Shown one piece after another: positions 42,910 through 50,911 of a stretch of 64,000 bases of DNA (its first letter is position 1; each line of letters begins with the position of its first letter). Under the pieces are notes generated by a model, which did not search any database, was not told the DNA's origin, and saw nothing but the letters and a program-made list of their open reading frames with translations. A program made the translations under genes and the position numbers. This stretch comes from Micromonospora mirobrigensis. Lineage in GTDB: Bacteria; Actinomycetota; Actinomycetes; Mycobacteriales; Micromonosporaceae. Where the stretch lies: positions 473,456 to 537,455 of the forward strand of contig NZ_FMCX01000005.1 of assembly GCF_900091555.1 (NCBI RefSeq), given 5' to 3'.

Positions 42910-45182
42910 CTGTTCTCCTCACGTTCCGGCGCCGTGGTCGGCGCACCGGTGGCGAGCATAGGGGTAGGCGGTGTCCACTGTGGTCCGGTCGATCGGCGAC
43001 CCCAGGCCCGGTCGCCGCAGAGCGCCAATGTCGCCGGCAGCAGCACCCCGCGGACCAGGGTGGCGTCGACCAGCACCGCCACCGCCATCCCCAGGCCGAG
43101 CATCTTGTACTCGACCGCGCTCAGGGTGAGGAAGACCGCGAAGACGGCGACCATCACGGTGGCCGCGCTGCTGACCACGCCCGCGCCGCGCCCCACACCC
43201 GCCACGATGGCGGAGCCGGGGGACGCGCCGGCCGCCCAGCGTTCCCGGATCCGGCTGAGCACGAACAGGTGGTAGTCCATGCTCAGCCCGAAGAGCAGGA
43301 CGAACATGAACAGCGGCAGCCAGCCCACCACCCCGCCGTACGGGGTGAAGCCCAGCGGACCGGCCAGGTGCCCGTCCTGGAACGCCCAGGTGAGCACCCC
43401 GTAGGCGGCGCCGATCGACAGCAGGTTCAGCGCGATCGACACCAGCGGCACCGCCAGGGTCCGGAACGTCAGGGCGAGCAGCGCGAAGGCCAGCAGCAGC
43501 ACCGCGCCGACCACCAGGGGCGCCCGCCCGGTCATCCGCTCGGTGAAGTCGTGGGCGAACGCCGTGCGGCCCATCACCGCGTGCTCGACCCCGTCCAGCC
43601 GGCCCATGGTGGCCGGCAGCACCTCGCCGCGCAGGGTGGCCAGCGCCCGTTCCGACGCCCGGTCGGTGCCCGACCCGGCCAGCGGCACCCGCACCACGAG
43701 CGCCCGGTCGACCGGGGTCACGGTGACCGGGCCGGCCAGCCCGGGCACGCCGGCGGCGATCCGCTCCCGCAGGTCGGCCACGGCGGCGTCGACCTCCGGC
43801 CGGCCGGCGACCGGTGTGCCGTCCGGGCGCCACAGCACCACCCGGGCCGGCGCGGCGGCGCCGGGGAAGTCCCGCTGCATGCGTACGGCGGCGTCGACGG
43901 TCGGCACGCTGCGGGGCAGGCTGTCCACCACCGCGGCGTCCTGCGGGTGCATCCGCAGCGCGGGCAGGGCCAGCGTGACCAGCAGCGCGGCCCCGGCGAG
44001 CGTCCAGAGCAGCGGGCGGCGGACCACCCGGACGGCCACCGCCGTCCAGAACCGGGACCCGGTGGCGGCGGTGCGCCGTCGGCCCGGCCAGGGCATCCGC
44101 AGCCGGTCCACCCGGTCGCCGAGCAGCGCCAGCAGGGCCGGCAGGGCGGTCACCGAGGCGAGCACGGTGGCGCCCACCACCAGCACGATGCCGAGCGTCG
44201 CACCCCGGTACGCCGAGATGCCGGTCAGCAGCAGCCCGCACAGGCACACCATCACGGTCGCCCCGGAGACCAGCACCACCCGTCCGGAGGTTCGGGCGGT
44301 GATCGCCAGGGCGGTGCCCAGGTCATGCCCGGCGGCCCGTTCCTCCCGCAGCCGGCGCAGGTTGAACAGGCAGTAGTCGACGCCGACCGCCATGCCGATC
44401 AGCAGCACCATCGGCGCGGTGACGCTGTTGATCGGCAGCCACTGGTCGACCACCTGGAGCAGGCCCAGCGTCGCGGCGACCGCGGTCAGGGTGAGCAGTA
44501 GCGGCACCGCGGCGGCCACCAGCGAGCCGAAGACGACCAGCAGGATCAGCACGGTCAGCGGCAGCGAGAGTTGGTGGGCGAGGGCGAAGTCGCCCTTGAC
44601 GCCCTGGTCGACCGCGAGCGAGAGGCTGCGGTCGCCGGCCTGCGCCAGACGTACCCCTGGGTGCCGGCCGGCGACCTCGCCGACGGCGGCGGTGGCAGCG
44701 TCGTAGCGGGACAGCCGCTCGTCGAGGCCGCCGTCGACGGTGAAGCCGACCAGCAGCGCGCGTCCGTCGCGGGAGACCCGGTCCGGGTCGCCGACGGGGT
44801 CGGCCACCGTCACCCCGCCTGCGGGGAGGGTCCGCAGCGTGCGGACCAGGTCGGCCGCGGCGTTGCGTACGGTCGGGTCGGTGGTGGCCGGCGGCCCGGC
44901 GGGGTCGGTCGCCCGGACCAGCACGTTCTCCTGGATCGGCTCGTAGCCGGCCTGGGCGTCCAGCACCCGGCGCGCGGTGCCGGCCTCGCCGGGGTCCACC
45001 GGCGGCGCGCCGTCCCCGGTGACCAGGATCCCGGCGAGTACGGCCGCCGCGACCAGGACCAGCCAGCCGGCGATGGCCCGGGCCCGGTGCCGCACCGACC
45101 AGGCGACCAGGCGTTCGGTGAGCGGTCGCGGTCCGGCGGCCGGGGGAGGCGGGTACGGCGTCGATTTGCGTTCGCGCAGCAT
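42906..45182 (-). CDS. MMPL/RND-superfamily exporter
   Basis: 758 residues with the actinobacterial MMPL plan: one N-terminal helix (about 36-56), a periplasmic loop (about 60-190), five helices (about 195-360, with GMAVGVDYCLFNLRRLREER, the proton-relay Asp-Tyr motif), a helix near 395, a second periplasmic loop (about 410-560), and five more helices (FGLSMDYHLFVLSRIRERW, the second Asp-Tyr motif). MMPLs export lipids, siderophores and similar hydrophobic cargo. Start ATG 45182 with GGAAAGGA upstream. Coupled to the secreted PLD. Two hairpins separate it from the upstream ArsR-like/membrane gene pair. Confidence 0.9.
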   Translation of the reverse strand: MLRERKSTPYPPPPAAGPRPLTERLVAWSVRHRARAIAGWLVLVAAAVLAGILVTGDGAPPVDPGEAGTARRVLDAQAGYEPIQENVLVRATDPAGPPATTDPTVRNAAADLVRTLRTLPAGGVTVADPVGDPDRVSRDGRALLVGFTVDGGLDERLSRYDAATAAVGEVAGRHPGVRLAQAGDRSLSLAVDQGVKGDFALAHQLSLPLTVLILLVVFGSLVAAAVPLLLTLTAVAATLGLLQVVDQWLPINSVTAPMVLLIGMAVGVDYCLFNLRRLREERAAGHDLGTALAITARTSGRVVLVSGATVMVCLCGLLLTGISAYRGATLGIVLVVGATVLASVTALPALLALLGDRVDRLRMPWPGRRRTAATGSRFWTAVAVRVVRRPLLWTLAGAALLVTLALPALRMHPQDAAVVDSLPRSVPTVDAAVRMQRDFPGAAAPARVVLWRPDGTPVAGRPEVDAAVADLRERIAAGVPGLAGPVTVTPVDRALVVRVPLAGSGTDRASERALATLRGEVLPATMGRLDGVEHAVMGRTAFAHDFTERMTGRAPLVVGAVLLLAFALLALTFRTLAVPLVSIALNLLSIGAAYGVLTWAFQDGHLAGPLGFTPYGGVVGWLPLFMFVLLFGLSMDYHLFVLSRIRERWAAGASPGSAIVAGVGRGAGVVSSAATVMVAVFAVFLTLSAVEYKMLGLGMAVAVLVDATLVRGVLLPATLALCGDRAWGRRSTGPQWTPPTPMLATGAPTTAPEREENR

Positions 45183-45254
45183 CGGCTGCTGTCCTTTCCG
45201 TGGACGGGTCGTCGCGTGTGAGAACTCGCCGTTGGCGAGGTGATGCCCGCCCGG

Positions 45255-45286
45255 CCGGGCCGTCGAGCTGCAACTCGACGGCCCGG
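45255..45286 (-). terminator. Hairpin with CTGCAA loop, upstream of the MMPL gene
   Basis: CCGGGCCGTCGAG pairs perfectly with CTCGACGGCCCGG (13 pairs) around CTGCAA (TTGCAG on the other strand). It lies downstream of the small membrane-protein gene and before the MMPL start on the minus strand. Likely a terminator of the upstream pair. Confidence 0.5.
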
Positions 45287-45316
45287 CGTCCTTCGGGCGG
45301 TGGGTGATCCGCGGTC

Positions 45317-45334
45317 GCCGGGCTGCAACCCGGC
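45317..45334 (-). terminator. Second hairpin with the same CTGCAA loop
   Basis: GCCGGG / CCCGGC, six perfect pairs, with the identical six-base loop CTGCAA, 30 bases away from the larger hairpin. It is the first structure met after the stop of the small membrane-protein gene on the minus strand. Confidence 0.4.
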
Positions 45335-45357
45335 GGGCGGTGGGCGTGGGGGAGCCG

Positions 45358-45630
45358 TTACTCGACGTCGCGCAGGACGCGCTCCACCGACGACATCCGG
45401 CCCTCGACCTCGCTCAGCCGGGCGCCGATCGCGGTGAGTTGTCGGGTCAGCTCCTCCTGGGCGCGCACCGAACTCTCGGCCAGGGCGCGGTAATCGGCGT
45501 CGCTGGCGGTGGCGACCCGGGTGCGCCAGCGCGGCGCGATCCGGGTGACCACCGCGACGAGCAGGACCGTGGCCAGGGTGAACATGCCGACGGTGCCGAC
45601 GACCTCCGCCAACTCGTGTCCGTCCATCAT
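45358..45630 (-). CDS. Small membrane protein with C-terminal coiled coil
   Basis: 90 residues. One transmembrane helix (about 9-30, VVGTVGMFTLATVLLVAVVTR) with a basic RxxPRWRTR border, then a heptad-like helix (LAESSVRAQEELTRQLTAIGARLSEVEGRM, cited as positions 50-79). No enzyme motif. Its ATG overlaps the stop of the ArsR-like gene (ATGA), so the two are coupled; such regulator plus small membrane protein pairs occur in actinobacteria, function unknown. Confidence 0.6.
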   Translation of the reverse strand: MMDGHELAEVVGTVGMFTLATVLLVAVVTRIAPRWRTRVATASDADYRALAESSVRAQEELTRQLTAIGARLSEVEGRMSSVERVLRDVE

Positions 45631-45974
45631 CGGGTGCCTTTCTCTGCGTCGTCGGTGCTCAGGGTGGGGGCCGCCGCCGCGATGGCCTGCGGGGTGAGCC
45701 GGTAGGCGAACGGGGTGACCTCGTAGAACTTCATCGCCTTGCCGTCGGGGGAGAGTTCCAGCCGGGCGGTGACCAGGCCGGCCGCCTCCAGCTTGCGCAG
45801 GTGCAGCTGGAGCAGCGCCCGACTGATCCCGAGGTCGCGGGCGAGCCGGCTGACGTAGGTGCGCTCGCGGGTGAGCGCGGCGATCACCCGCAGCCGGTGC
45901 GGATTGGCGAGCGTGCCGAGCACCGTCAGCAGCTCGTCACCCGTCGGCTCGGCACTCACAGCGAAAACCTGCAC
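45627..45974 (-). CDS. ArsR-like winged-helix transcriptional regulator
   Basis: 115 residues. ELLTVLGTLANPHRLRVIAAL and YVSRLARDLGISRALLQLHLRKLEAAGLVTARLEL, cited as positions 41-75, form an ArsR-type winged helix; no metal-binding cysteine pair is present, so this is not a metal sensor of the classic kind. I give GTG 45974 as start; GTG 45959 (VSAEPTG) is an alternative. A TAGCTT -10-like hexamer lies ten bases upstream of 45974, so the mRNA may be nearly leaderless. Probably controls itself and perhaps the MMPL-PLD pair downstream. Confidence 0.78.
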   Translation of the reverse strand: MQVFAVSAEPTGDELLTVLGTLANPHRLRVIAALTRERTYVSRLARDLGISRALLQLHLRKLEAAGLVTARLELSPDGKAMKFYEVTPFAYRLTPQAIAAAAPTLSTDDAEKGTR

Positions 45975-46040
45975 ATGCCAAGAAAAGCTAGCAGGTGTCG
46001 GCGCGCGGTGGTGCCCCCGCCGCGGGAAATCAGGGTCGGG

Positions 46041-46388
46041 TCAGGGTCGCTCGCGACGCGGCAACCGGGCCAGCACCGCGTCGTACGAGCCGTCGACCGC
46101 GTCGAGCAGGTCCTCGTCGGGGATCGCCCCGTCCAGCCGCAGCGCGTTCCAGCCGTACCGGCCGAGGTAGGGGGCGGCGCTGGCCTCGCCCGGGAACCGG
46201 TGCAGCCACTCGTCGGCCACCACCCGGTCCGGCCCGCACTTCGCCCAGACCCGGGGCTCACCGTCGGGCGCACCCAGGAAGGCGAAGATCCTGCTGCCCA
46301 CCTTCACGACCTCGTCGGCCTCCCACGGCCGGTCCAGCCAGGCTCCCGGCTTGGCCAGGCAGTACGCCAGCAGCTCCTCGCGGGTCAT
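46041..46388 (-). CDS. MmcQ/YjbR family protein
   Basis: 115 residues. The family pattern is clear: N-terminal TREELLAYCLAKPGAWLDRPWEADEVVKVGSRIFAFLG (positions 2-39), KCGPDRVVADEW, then PYLGRYGWNALRLDG and the C-terminal LLDAVDGSYDAVLARL helix. The fold is CyaY-like/double-wing and has been proposed to bind DNA, but function is not established. Stands alone between the ArsR-like gene and the iron-box operon. Confidence 0.85.
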   Translation of the reverse strand: MTREELLAYCLAKPGAWLDRPWEADEVVKVGSRIFAFLGAPDGEPRVWAKCGPDRVVADEWLHRFPGEASAAPYLGRYGWNALRLDGAIPDEDLLDAVDGSYDAVLARLPRRERP

Positions 46389-46466
46389 CGCGCCCTCCCG
46401 TCGACGGTGTGCACCGAAGGCAGTCTGCCGTGCGCCTGTGACAACCGGGCGCTCGCCACGGCGGGC

Positions 46467-46892
46467 TCAGGCCGTCCGGGCCACCAGGCGTTCGTACCGC
46501 TGCTTGGCCGCCTGCGCGCTGCCCAGGCCCAGACCGAAGGCGATCGCCTGCCAGGTGAGGCCGCGCGCGCGGGCCATGGTCAACAGGCCGGCCTCGAGCG
46601 CGTCCACCTCGGCGCGGAGGTGGGGCACCAGGGTGAGCGCGGCGACGATGTCGTCGCCGTCGACGGGTTCCTCGTCGGACTCCAGCGCGGCCCCGCCGGC
46701 GGCGAGCGCGGTGACCAGGGTGACGGCCTCCCAGGGGTCGGCGACGTACGGGTTGGCCTGCCGGCGCCGGCGGGTCTCGGTGCCGGCGTGCCGTTCGGTG
46801 ATCCGGTACAGGGCGGCGTAGGTGCGTTCGGCGCGGGCGCGGGAGGGGTCCGGGGTGGTGAAGGCGTCGTTCATGCCTCCATCCCACCCCAT
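46467..46892 (-). CDS. Small helix-turn-helix DNA-binding-like protein
   Basis: 141 residues if started at ATG 46892, or 135 from ATG 46874. The last 35 residues (LLTMARARGLTWQAIAFGLGLGSAQAAKQRYERL, positions about 104-137) fit a helix-turn-helix in which LTWQAIA is the first helix and SAQAAKQRY the recognition helix, a pattern seen in small actinobacterial regulators. The ATG at 46892 overlaps the stop of the upstream synthetase by one base (TGATG), so it is probably cotranslated and shares the iron-box promoter. The target is unknown. Confidence 0.6.
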   Translation of the reverse strand: MGWDGGMNDAFTTPDPSRARAERTYAALYRITERHAGTETRRRRQANPYVADPWEAVTLVTALAAGGAALESDEEPVDGDDIVAALTLVPHLRAEVDALEAGLLTMARARGLTWQAIAFGLGLGSAQAAKQRYERLVARTA

Positions 46893-49399
46893 CAACGACC
46901 CGTTTTCAACCTTTCGTTGAAAATCTGTCGGACCCGCTCCACGGCCAGCCCGTACGCCACCCCGACCGCCAGCGCGGCGGCCAGCGCCAGCAGCGGCCGG
47001 TCCCGCAGGTGCGGGTAGACCTGCCAGTGGGTCAGGTAGACGTAGAGCGAGCTGCCGGCGAGCACCCCGGCCAGTCGGTTCACCGGTCCCACGCTCGGCA
47101 CGGTGGGCAGCCAGACCAGCAGCGCGAACCCGGCGACGATCAGCGCCTCCCGGGCCGGCTCGCCGAAGAACCCCGGCACGGTGGCCGCCGCCGCCACGGT
47201 GACCAGCAGCCGCTGCGCGACGCCGCGGGCCCGGGCCGCCGCCCAGCCGAGGGCGAAGAGCCAGCACGCCACCACGCCGCCGGGCAGGTCGTAGCGGGCA
47301 TCGAGGCCGAACACGTCGTACCGGCCGAGCAGGCCCAGCCCGGCGAGCGTGACCGGCAGCGCGAACGGGAACCGCCGCTCGCAGCGGTCCACCGCGGGCA
47401 GCGCGAGCAGGGCGCCGGTGCCCACCAGGACGTAGACCAGCCCCTCGATGAACCAGAAGTGCCACTCGGTGCGACCGTCGGCCGGCCCGACCAGGCTGTT
47501 GACCAGCAGCAGGGTGCTCAGCCGGTACTGGTCGGTGAGCAGCAGCACCGCCGCGATCCAGGCCATGGTGGGCAGCACGATCCGGGTCAGTCCGGCCCGG
47601 ATCTGTCGCAGCCGGTCCCGCCGGTCGACGTCGGTGAGCTGGAACCGGGCGAAGTTGAACCCGGCCACCGCCAGCAGCAGGTGCGCGCCGCCGGTGAGGT
47701 GGAACAGCGGGATGTGCGAGCCGACGATCAGCACGATCGCCGCCGCCCGCAGGGCGACGCTGGTCTCCAGCGCGCGCCGCCGGGGTCGCGCGGCGGGCGG
47801 GGCGGGCAGCGCGGCGATCGGCAGCGTGTGCCAGTCCGGCGGGAGCTGCCCGAGGACCCGTTCCAGCCGGACCGACATCTCGACGTAGGACAGCGAGTCG
47901 CCACCCAGGTCGACGAAGCTGTGCTCGCCGGTGACGTCGGTGCGGTCCAGCACCTCGGCGTAGAGCCGGCACAGGTCGTCGTCGGCCCCGGTGGGGAGGG
48001 CGTTCGGCGTGGCGTCGGCCAGCGCCCGCAGCGCCGGGTGGTCGACCTTGCCGCTGGCCAGTCGGGGCAGCTCGGCCAGCGGCAGCACCCGGACGACCCG
48101 GGGCGGCAGGCCGATCTCGTCGGCGACCAGCCGGCGGACCCGCCGGGCGTCGGCCCCGCCGACCGCCGCGACCAGCAGTTCGTCGTCGGCGCCCAGGCAG
48201 GCCGCCGGCACTCCGTGCCGGGCGAGCAGCGCCTCGACGGCCTGCGGGTCCACCCGCAGGCCGAGGATCTTGGCGAACCGGCTGCGCCGGCCGACCAGCT
48301 CCCAGAGGCCGTCCGGGCCGCGGCGGGCCAGGTCGCCGGTGTGCAGCTCGGCGACGGTACGCCCCGACGCCAGGTCGGCCGGGCGCTCGGCGTAGCCGAG
48401 CATCACGTTGTCGCCGGCGTACACCAGCTCGCCGACGCCCTCGGGCTGGTCGGGCACGGGGGCCAGGCGCAGCGTGCCACCGGGGACCGGCACCCCGATC
48501 GCCTCCGGGCGGGTCAGGGCCAGGTCGGGCGGCAGGTACGCCATCCGCGCGGTCGCCTCGGTCTGGCCGTACATGACGAAGAGGTCCCAGCCGGCGCGCC
48601 GGCCCAGCTCGGCGTAGCGGCGCGCGGTCCCCGGGTCGAGTCGGCCGCCGGCCTGGGTGAGGTAGCGCAGGTGCGGCAGCTCCATCGCCGCGAAGCCGAC
48701 CCGGTCCAGCAGCTCGAAGGTGTACGGCACGGCGGCGAACGTGCTGCCGCGGGCGGTGCGGAACAGCTCCCAGAAGCAGCGGTCGGCGACCGACAGGTCG
48801 GTGAGGATCAGCGCGGCACCCCGGGCCAGGTGGCTGTTGACCACGGAGAGCCCGTAGCAGTAGTGCAGCGGCAGGGTGGTCGCCGCCCGGTCGGTCTCCC
48901 GGATGCCCAGGTAGGTGGCGATCGACTCGGCGTTGGCCTGGATGTTCGTCGCGGAGAGCCGGACCAGCTTCGGTGAGCCGGTCGAGCCGGAGGTGCTGAG
49001 CAGCAGGGCCAGCTCCGGGTGCAGCTCGTGGGCGCTGCCGTCGCGGCGCTCGTCGATCCGCCATGCCCCGTCCACCGGCCCGATCACCACGTCGGGGTCG
49101 TACGCCTCGACCAGCGCCCGGGTCGCCGGTCCACCGCCCGGCACCAGCAGGACGGGGTGGCCGCCGTGCAGCCCGGCCAGGTACGCGACCAGCGCGTCGA
49201 CGGTGTTCGCCCCGGCGACGAGGACCAGGCGCCGGGTGGTTCCGAGCCGGTGGGCGGTCTCCGCGACCCGGGCGGCGAGGTCGGCGTAGGAGAGGGTGCC
49301 GTCGGCGGTGACCACGGCCGGGCGGTCACCGTGGGTGGCCAGATCGCGGACGAACGGCACGGCGCCGGTGGCCGGCAGCAGCTCGGGCGGGGACGTCAC
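46892..49399 (-). CDS. Adenylation - carrier protein - acyltransferase 3 single-chain protein
   Basis: 835 residues, three modules. Residues 1-455 are an adenylate-forming domain: LSTSGSTGSPK (135-145), PLHYCYGLSVVNSHL, YGQTEATARM, TGDLARR, GRRSRFAKILGLRVDP and catalytic Lys451 in SGKVD. Residues about 470-535 are a carrier domain with phosphopantetheine Ser502 in FVDLGGDSLSYVEM. Residues about 545-835 are an acyltransferase 3 membrane domain with about ten helices and the conserved Arg/His of helix one (LRAAAIVLIVGSH). By analogy with DltA-DltC-DltB, it should activate an acid or amino acid, hold it as thioester, and pass it across the membrane to an acceptor. An iron box fills its promoter. 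Product unknown. Confidence 0.88.
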   Translation of the reverse strand: MTSPPELLPATGAVPFVRDLATHGDRPAVVTADGTLSYADLAARVAETAHRLGTTRRLVLVAGANTVDALVAYLAGLHGGHPVLLVPGGGPATRALVEAYDPDVVIGPVDGAWRIDERRDGSAHELHPELALLLSTSGSTGSPKLVRLSATNIQANAESIATYLGIRETDRAATTLPLHYCYGLSVVNSHLARGAALILTDLSVADRCFWELFRTARGSTFAAVPYTFELLDRVGFAAMELPHLRYLTQAGGRLDPGTARRYAELGRRAGWDLFVMYGQTEATARMAYLPPDLALTRPEAIGVPVPGGTLRLAPVPDQPEGVGELVYAGDNVMLGYAERPADLASGRTVAELHTGDLARRGPDGLWELVGRRSRFAKILGLRVDPQAVEALLARHGVPAACLGADDELLVAAVGGADARRVRRLVADEIGLPPRVVRVLPLAELPRLASGKVDHPALRALADATPNALPTGADDDLCRLYAEVLDRTDVTGEHSFVDLGGDSLSYVEMSVRLERVLGQLPPDWHTLPIAALPAPPAARPRRRALETSVALRAAAIVLIVGSHIPLFHLTGGAHLLLAVAGFNFARFQLTDVDRRDRLRQIRAGLTRIVLPTMAWIAAVLLLTDQYRLSTLLLVNSLVGPADGRTEWHFWFIEGLVYVLVGTGALLALPAVDRCERRFPFALPVTLAGLGLLGRYDVFGLDARYDLPGGVVACWLFALGWAAARARGVAQRLLVTVAAAATVPGFFGEPAREALIVAGFALLVWLPTVPSVGPVNRLAGVLAGSSLYVYLTHWQVYPHLRDRPLLALAAALAVGVAYGLAVERVRQIFNERLKTGR

Positions 49400-49407
49400 G
49401 CCGACAG

Positions 49408-49436
49408 ACTCTAAGGTAAGGCTGCCCTAATCTGTA
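49408..49436 (-). promoter_or_regulatory. Iron-box (IdeR/DmdR-type) operator in the promoter of the A-T-acyltransferase gene
   Basis: TAAGGTAAGGCTGCCCTAA at 49412-49430 matches 15 of 19 positions of the actinobacterial iron box TTAGGTTAGGCTAACCTAA. On the minus strand a possible -10 TAGAGT (49413-49408) ends eight bases before the GTG start, and a weak -35 TACAGA (49436-49431) is 17 bases upstream, so the operator fills the promoter spacer. Iron-loaded IdeR/DmdR should repress the gene; expression is expected under iron shortage. Confidence 0.75.
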
Positions 49437-49555
49437 GTGCCGGGGGCCGGTCCGGCGCACGCCGGGCGGCGTGGATCACGCCGCCCGGCGTGGCCTGGGA
49501 CCGCCGCCGGGACCACCCGCCACGTGGTCCCGCCGACCTGTCGCTGCGGGGCCGG

Positions 49556-50017
49556 TCAGGCCTTCTGCAGCCGGGTCAGCTCCGCGTCCGAGGCGAAGCT
49601 GCACTCGTTGCCGAACGCGTCGCAGGCCTGGGCCTCCGCCGTGGCGTACACCTCGCGAGGCAGGAACCGCTGACCCTCCGCCGTCACGGTCACCACCAGG
49701 TTCTGAGCCGTACCGTCGCAGGTCAGCGGGACGCTGCCCCGGGCGGTGATGACGTCCTGACCGCGGGTCTGCCGCAGGTTAACGCCGACGTAGGAGATCG
49801 CCGGCGAGGCCCCCGAGCAGGTGATCGAGACCGGAACGTACGCCACGAGCCCGTTGCCGTCGAGGGTCAGCGGGCCGCCGATCTCGAACGACTGGATGAA
49901 GCCCGGGTCGGCCAGGGTGCCCGCCTCGGCGGCCTGGGCCGGGACGGCGAAGGAGGCTGCCGCGCCCAGGGCGAGGGCGACGGCGGCGAGCGGGGCGTGG
50001 ATGCGGGACAGCTTCAT
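49556..50017 (-). CDS. Secreted protein of unknown function
   Basis: 153 residues. MKLSRIHAPLAAVALALGAA is a signal sequence with a likely AQA-AE cleavage near residue 30. The mature part is beta-rich, with four cysteines (ITCSGAS, LTCDGT, QACDAFGNECSF) that could form two disulphides, and a VTVTAEGQRFLPREVYATAEAQAC segment (positions about 112-135). I do not recognise the family. The ATG has GGAAGG seven bases upstream. The 138 bases between it and the iron-box gene contain no other gene. Confidence 0.65.
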   Translation of the reverse strand: MKLSRIHAPLAAVALALGAAASFAVPAQAAEAGTLADPGFIQSFEIGGPLTLDGNGLVAYVPVSITCSGASPAISYVGVNLRQTRGQDVITARGSVPLTCDGTAQNLVVTVTAEGQRFLPREVYATAEAQACDAFGNECSFASDAELTRLQKA

Positions 50018-50170
50018 GCGGAGGCCTTCCGAAGAGGTGGACGTCGCGTGCTGGCGACACCGGTTACACCACTTGCCCCCGGGTGCGGTTGCGTCGGCTG
50101 GCCGACACTTCGCCGCGCCCGGCGGATATCGTCGGTGGATGCCCAGCCCCGCCCTCCGGAGCCGAACCGC

Positions 50171-50788
50171 GTGACCGGGACCGACCTCGCCCCGCTGGCC
50201 CAGCTGCTCGCCGGGCCGGTGGTGCCGGCCGCCCGCGGCCTGCTCGGCTGCCTGCTGCACGCCGGTGACGTCACCGTCCGGATCACCGAGGTGGAGGCGT
50301 ACGCGGGCACGGCCGGCGACCCGGCCTCGCACGCCCACCGGGGACGCACCCCCCGCAACGCGGTGATGTTCGGTCCCGCCGGGCACGCCTACGTCTACTT
50401 CACCTACGGCATGCACTGGTGCATGAACGTGGTGACCGGCCCGGACGGCGAGGCGTCCGCGGTGCTGCTGCGCGCCGGCGAGGTGGTCGACGGCCTCGAC
50501 GTGGCCCGGCTCCGCCGTCCCGCCGTACGCCGGGAGGTGGACCTGGCGCGCGGCCCCGCCCGGCTCTGCGCCGCCCTCGGCATCGACCGCTCCGCGTACG
50601 GCCTCGACCTGCTCGCCGACGGCCCGGTGCGGCTGCGCCCGGCACCGGCCCCGGTGCCCGAGGCGGCGATCTCCGCCGGCCCCCGGGTCGGGGTGACCGG
50701 CGCGCACGACGTGCCGTGGCGGTTCTGGCTCACCGGCGACCCGACGGTGAGCGCCTACCGCCGGCACGTCCCGCGCGCCCGCCGCTAG
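50171..50788 (+). CDS. 3-methyladenine DNA glycosylase (AAG/MPG family)
   Basis: 205-residue monofunctional base-excision enzyme removing alkylated purines. Family pattern: LLGCLLHAGDVTVRITEVEAY with the catalytic glutamate, SHAHRGRTPRNAVMFGPAGHAYVYFTYGMHWCMNVV (positions about 58-93), VLLRAGE, and RGPARLCAALGID. The GTG start at 50171 has CCGGAG nine bases upstream; an in-frame GTG at 50135 would add 12 residues. Monocistronic. Confidence 0.92.
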   Translation: MTGTDLAPLAQLLAGPVVPAARGLLGCLLHAGDVTVRITEVEAYAGTAGDPASHAHRGRTPRNAVMFGPAGHAYVYFTYGMHWCMNVVTGPDGEASAVLLRAGEVVDGLDVARLRRPAVRREVDLARGPARLCAALGIDRSAYGLDLLADGPVRLRPAPAPVPEAAISAGPRVGVTGAHDVPWRFWLTGDPTVSAYRRHVPRARR

Positions 50789-50838
50789 ACCGTCGGGCCG
50801 GGTCGCAAGGGCCACCCTCCGCCGCCCCGCCCGACGGA

Positions 50839-50858
50839 ATAGTTGACTCGTCAAATAT
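50839..50858 (+). promoter_or_regulatory. Palindromic operator, MarR-like, upstream of the monooxygenase pair
   Basis: ATAGTTGAC and GTCAAATAT, separated by TC, form an imperfect palindrome (8 of 9 positions match) with the perfect core TTGACTCGTCAA. It lies 54 bases before the LLM oxidoreductase start in an otherwise GC-rich gap, and TTGACT could also serve as -35. MarR-family regulators bind sites of this shape; no regulator gene is adjacent. Confidence 0.5.
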
Positions 50859-50911
50859 GTTGTCCGCGGGGTACAGGTCAGACCGACCCGGTCGGAGACG
50901 AGGAGCAGGTC

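Noticed and set aside
39833..42946. Minus-strand frame of more than 1000 codons opposite argH and the arginase-like gene, running into PLD
   Set aside because: Its composition is shadow-like (His/Arg/Gln/Gly-rich) and no family motif is visible; the true genes on either strand explain the region.
47009..48976. 655-codon plus-strand frame opposite the A-T-acyltransferase gene
   Set aside because: Arg/Gln/Gly/Val-rich antisense frame without motifs; the minus-strand gene has three complete domains.
46467..49064. 865-codon minus-strand frame running through the A-T-acyltransferase gene in another phase
   Set aside because: Only its 3' end, from 46892 or 46874, reads as a real protein (the small HTH gene); the upstream part is a frame-shifted copy of the synthetase reading.
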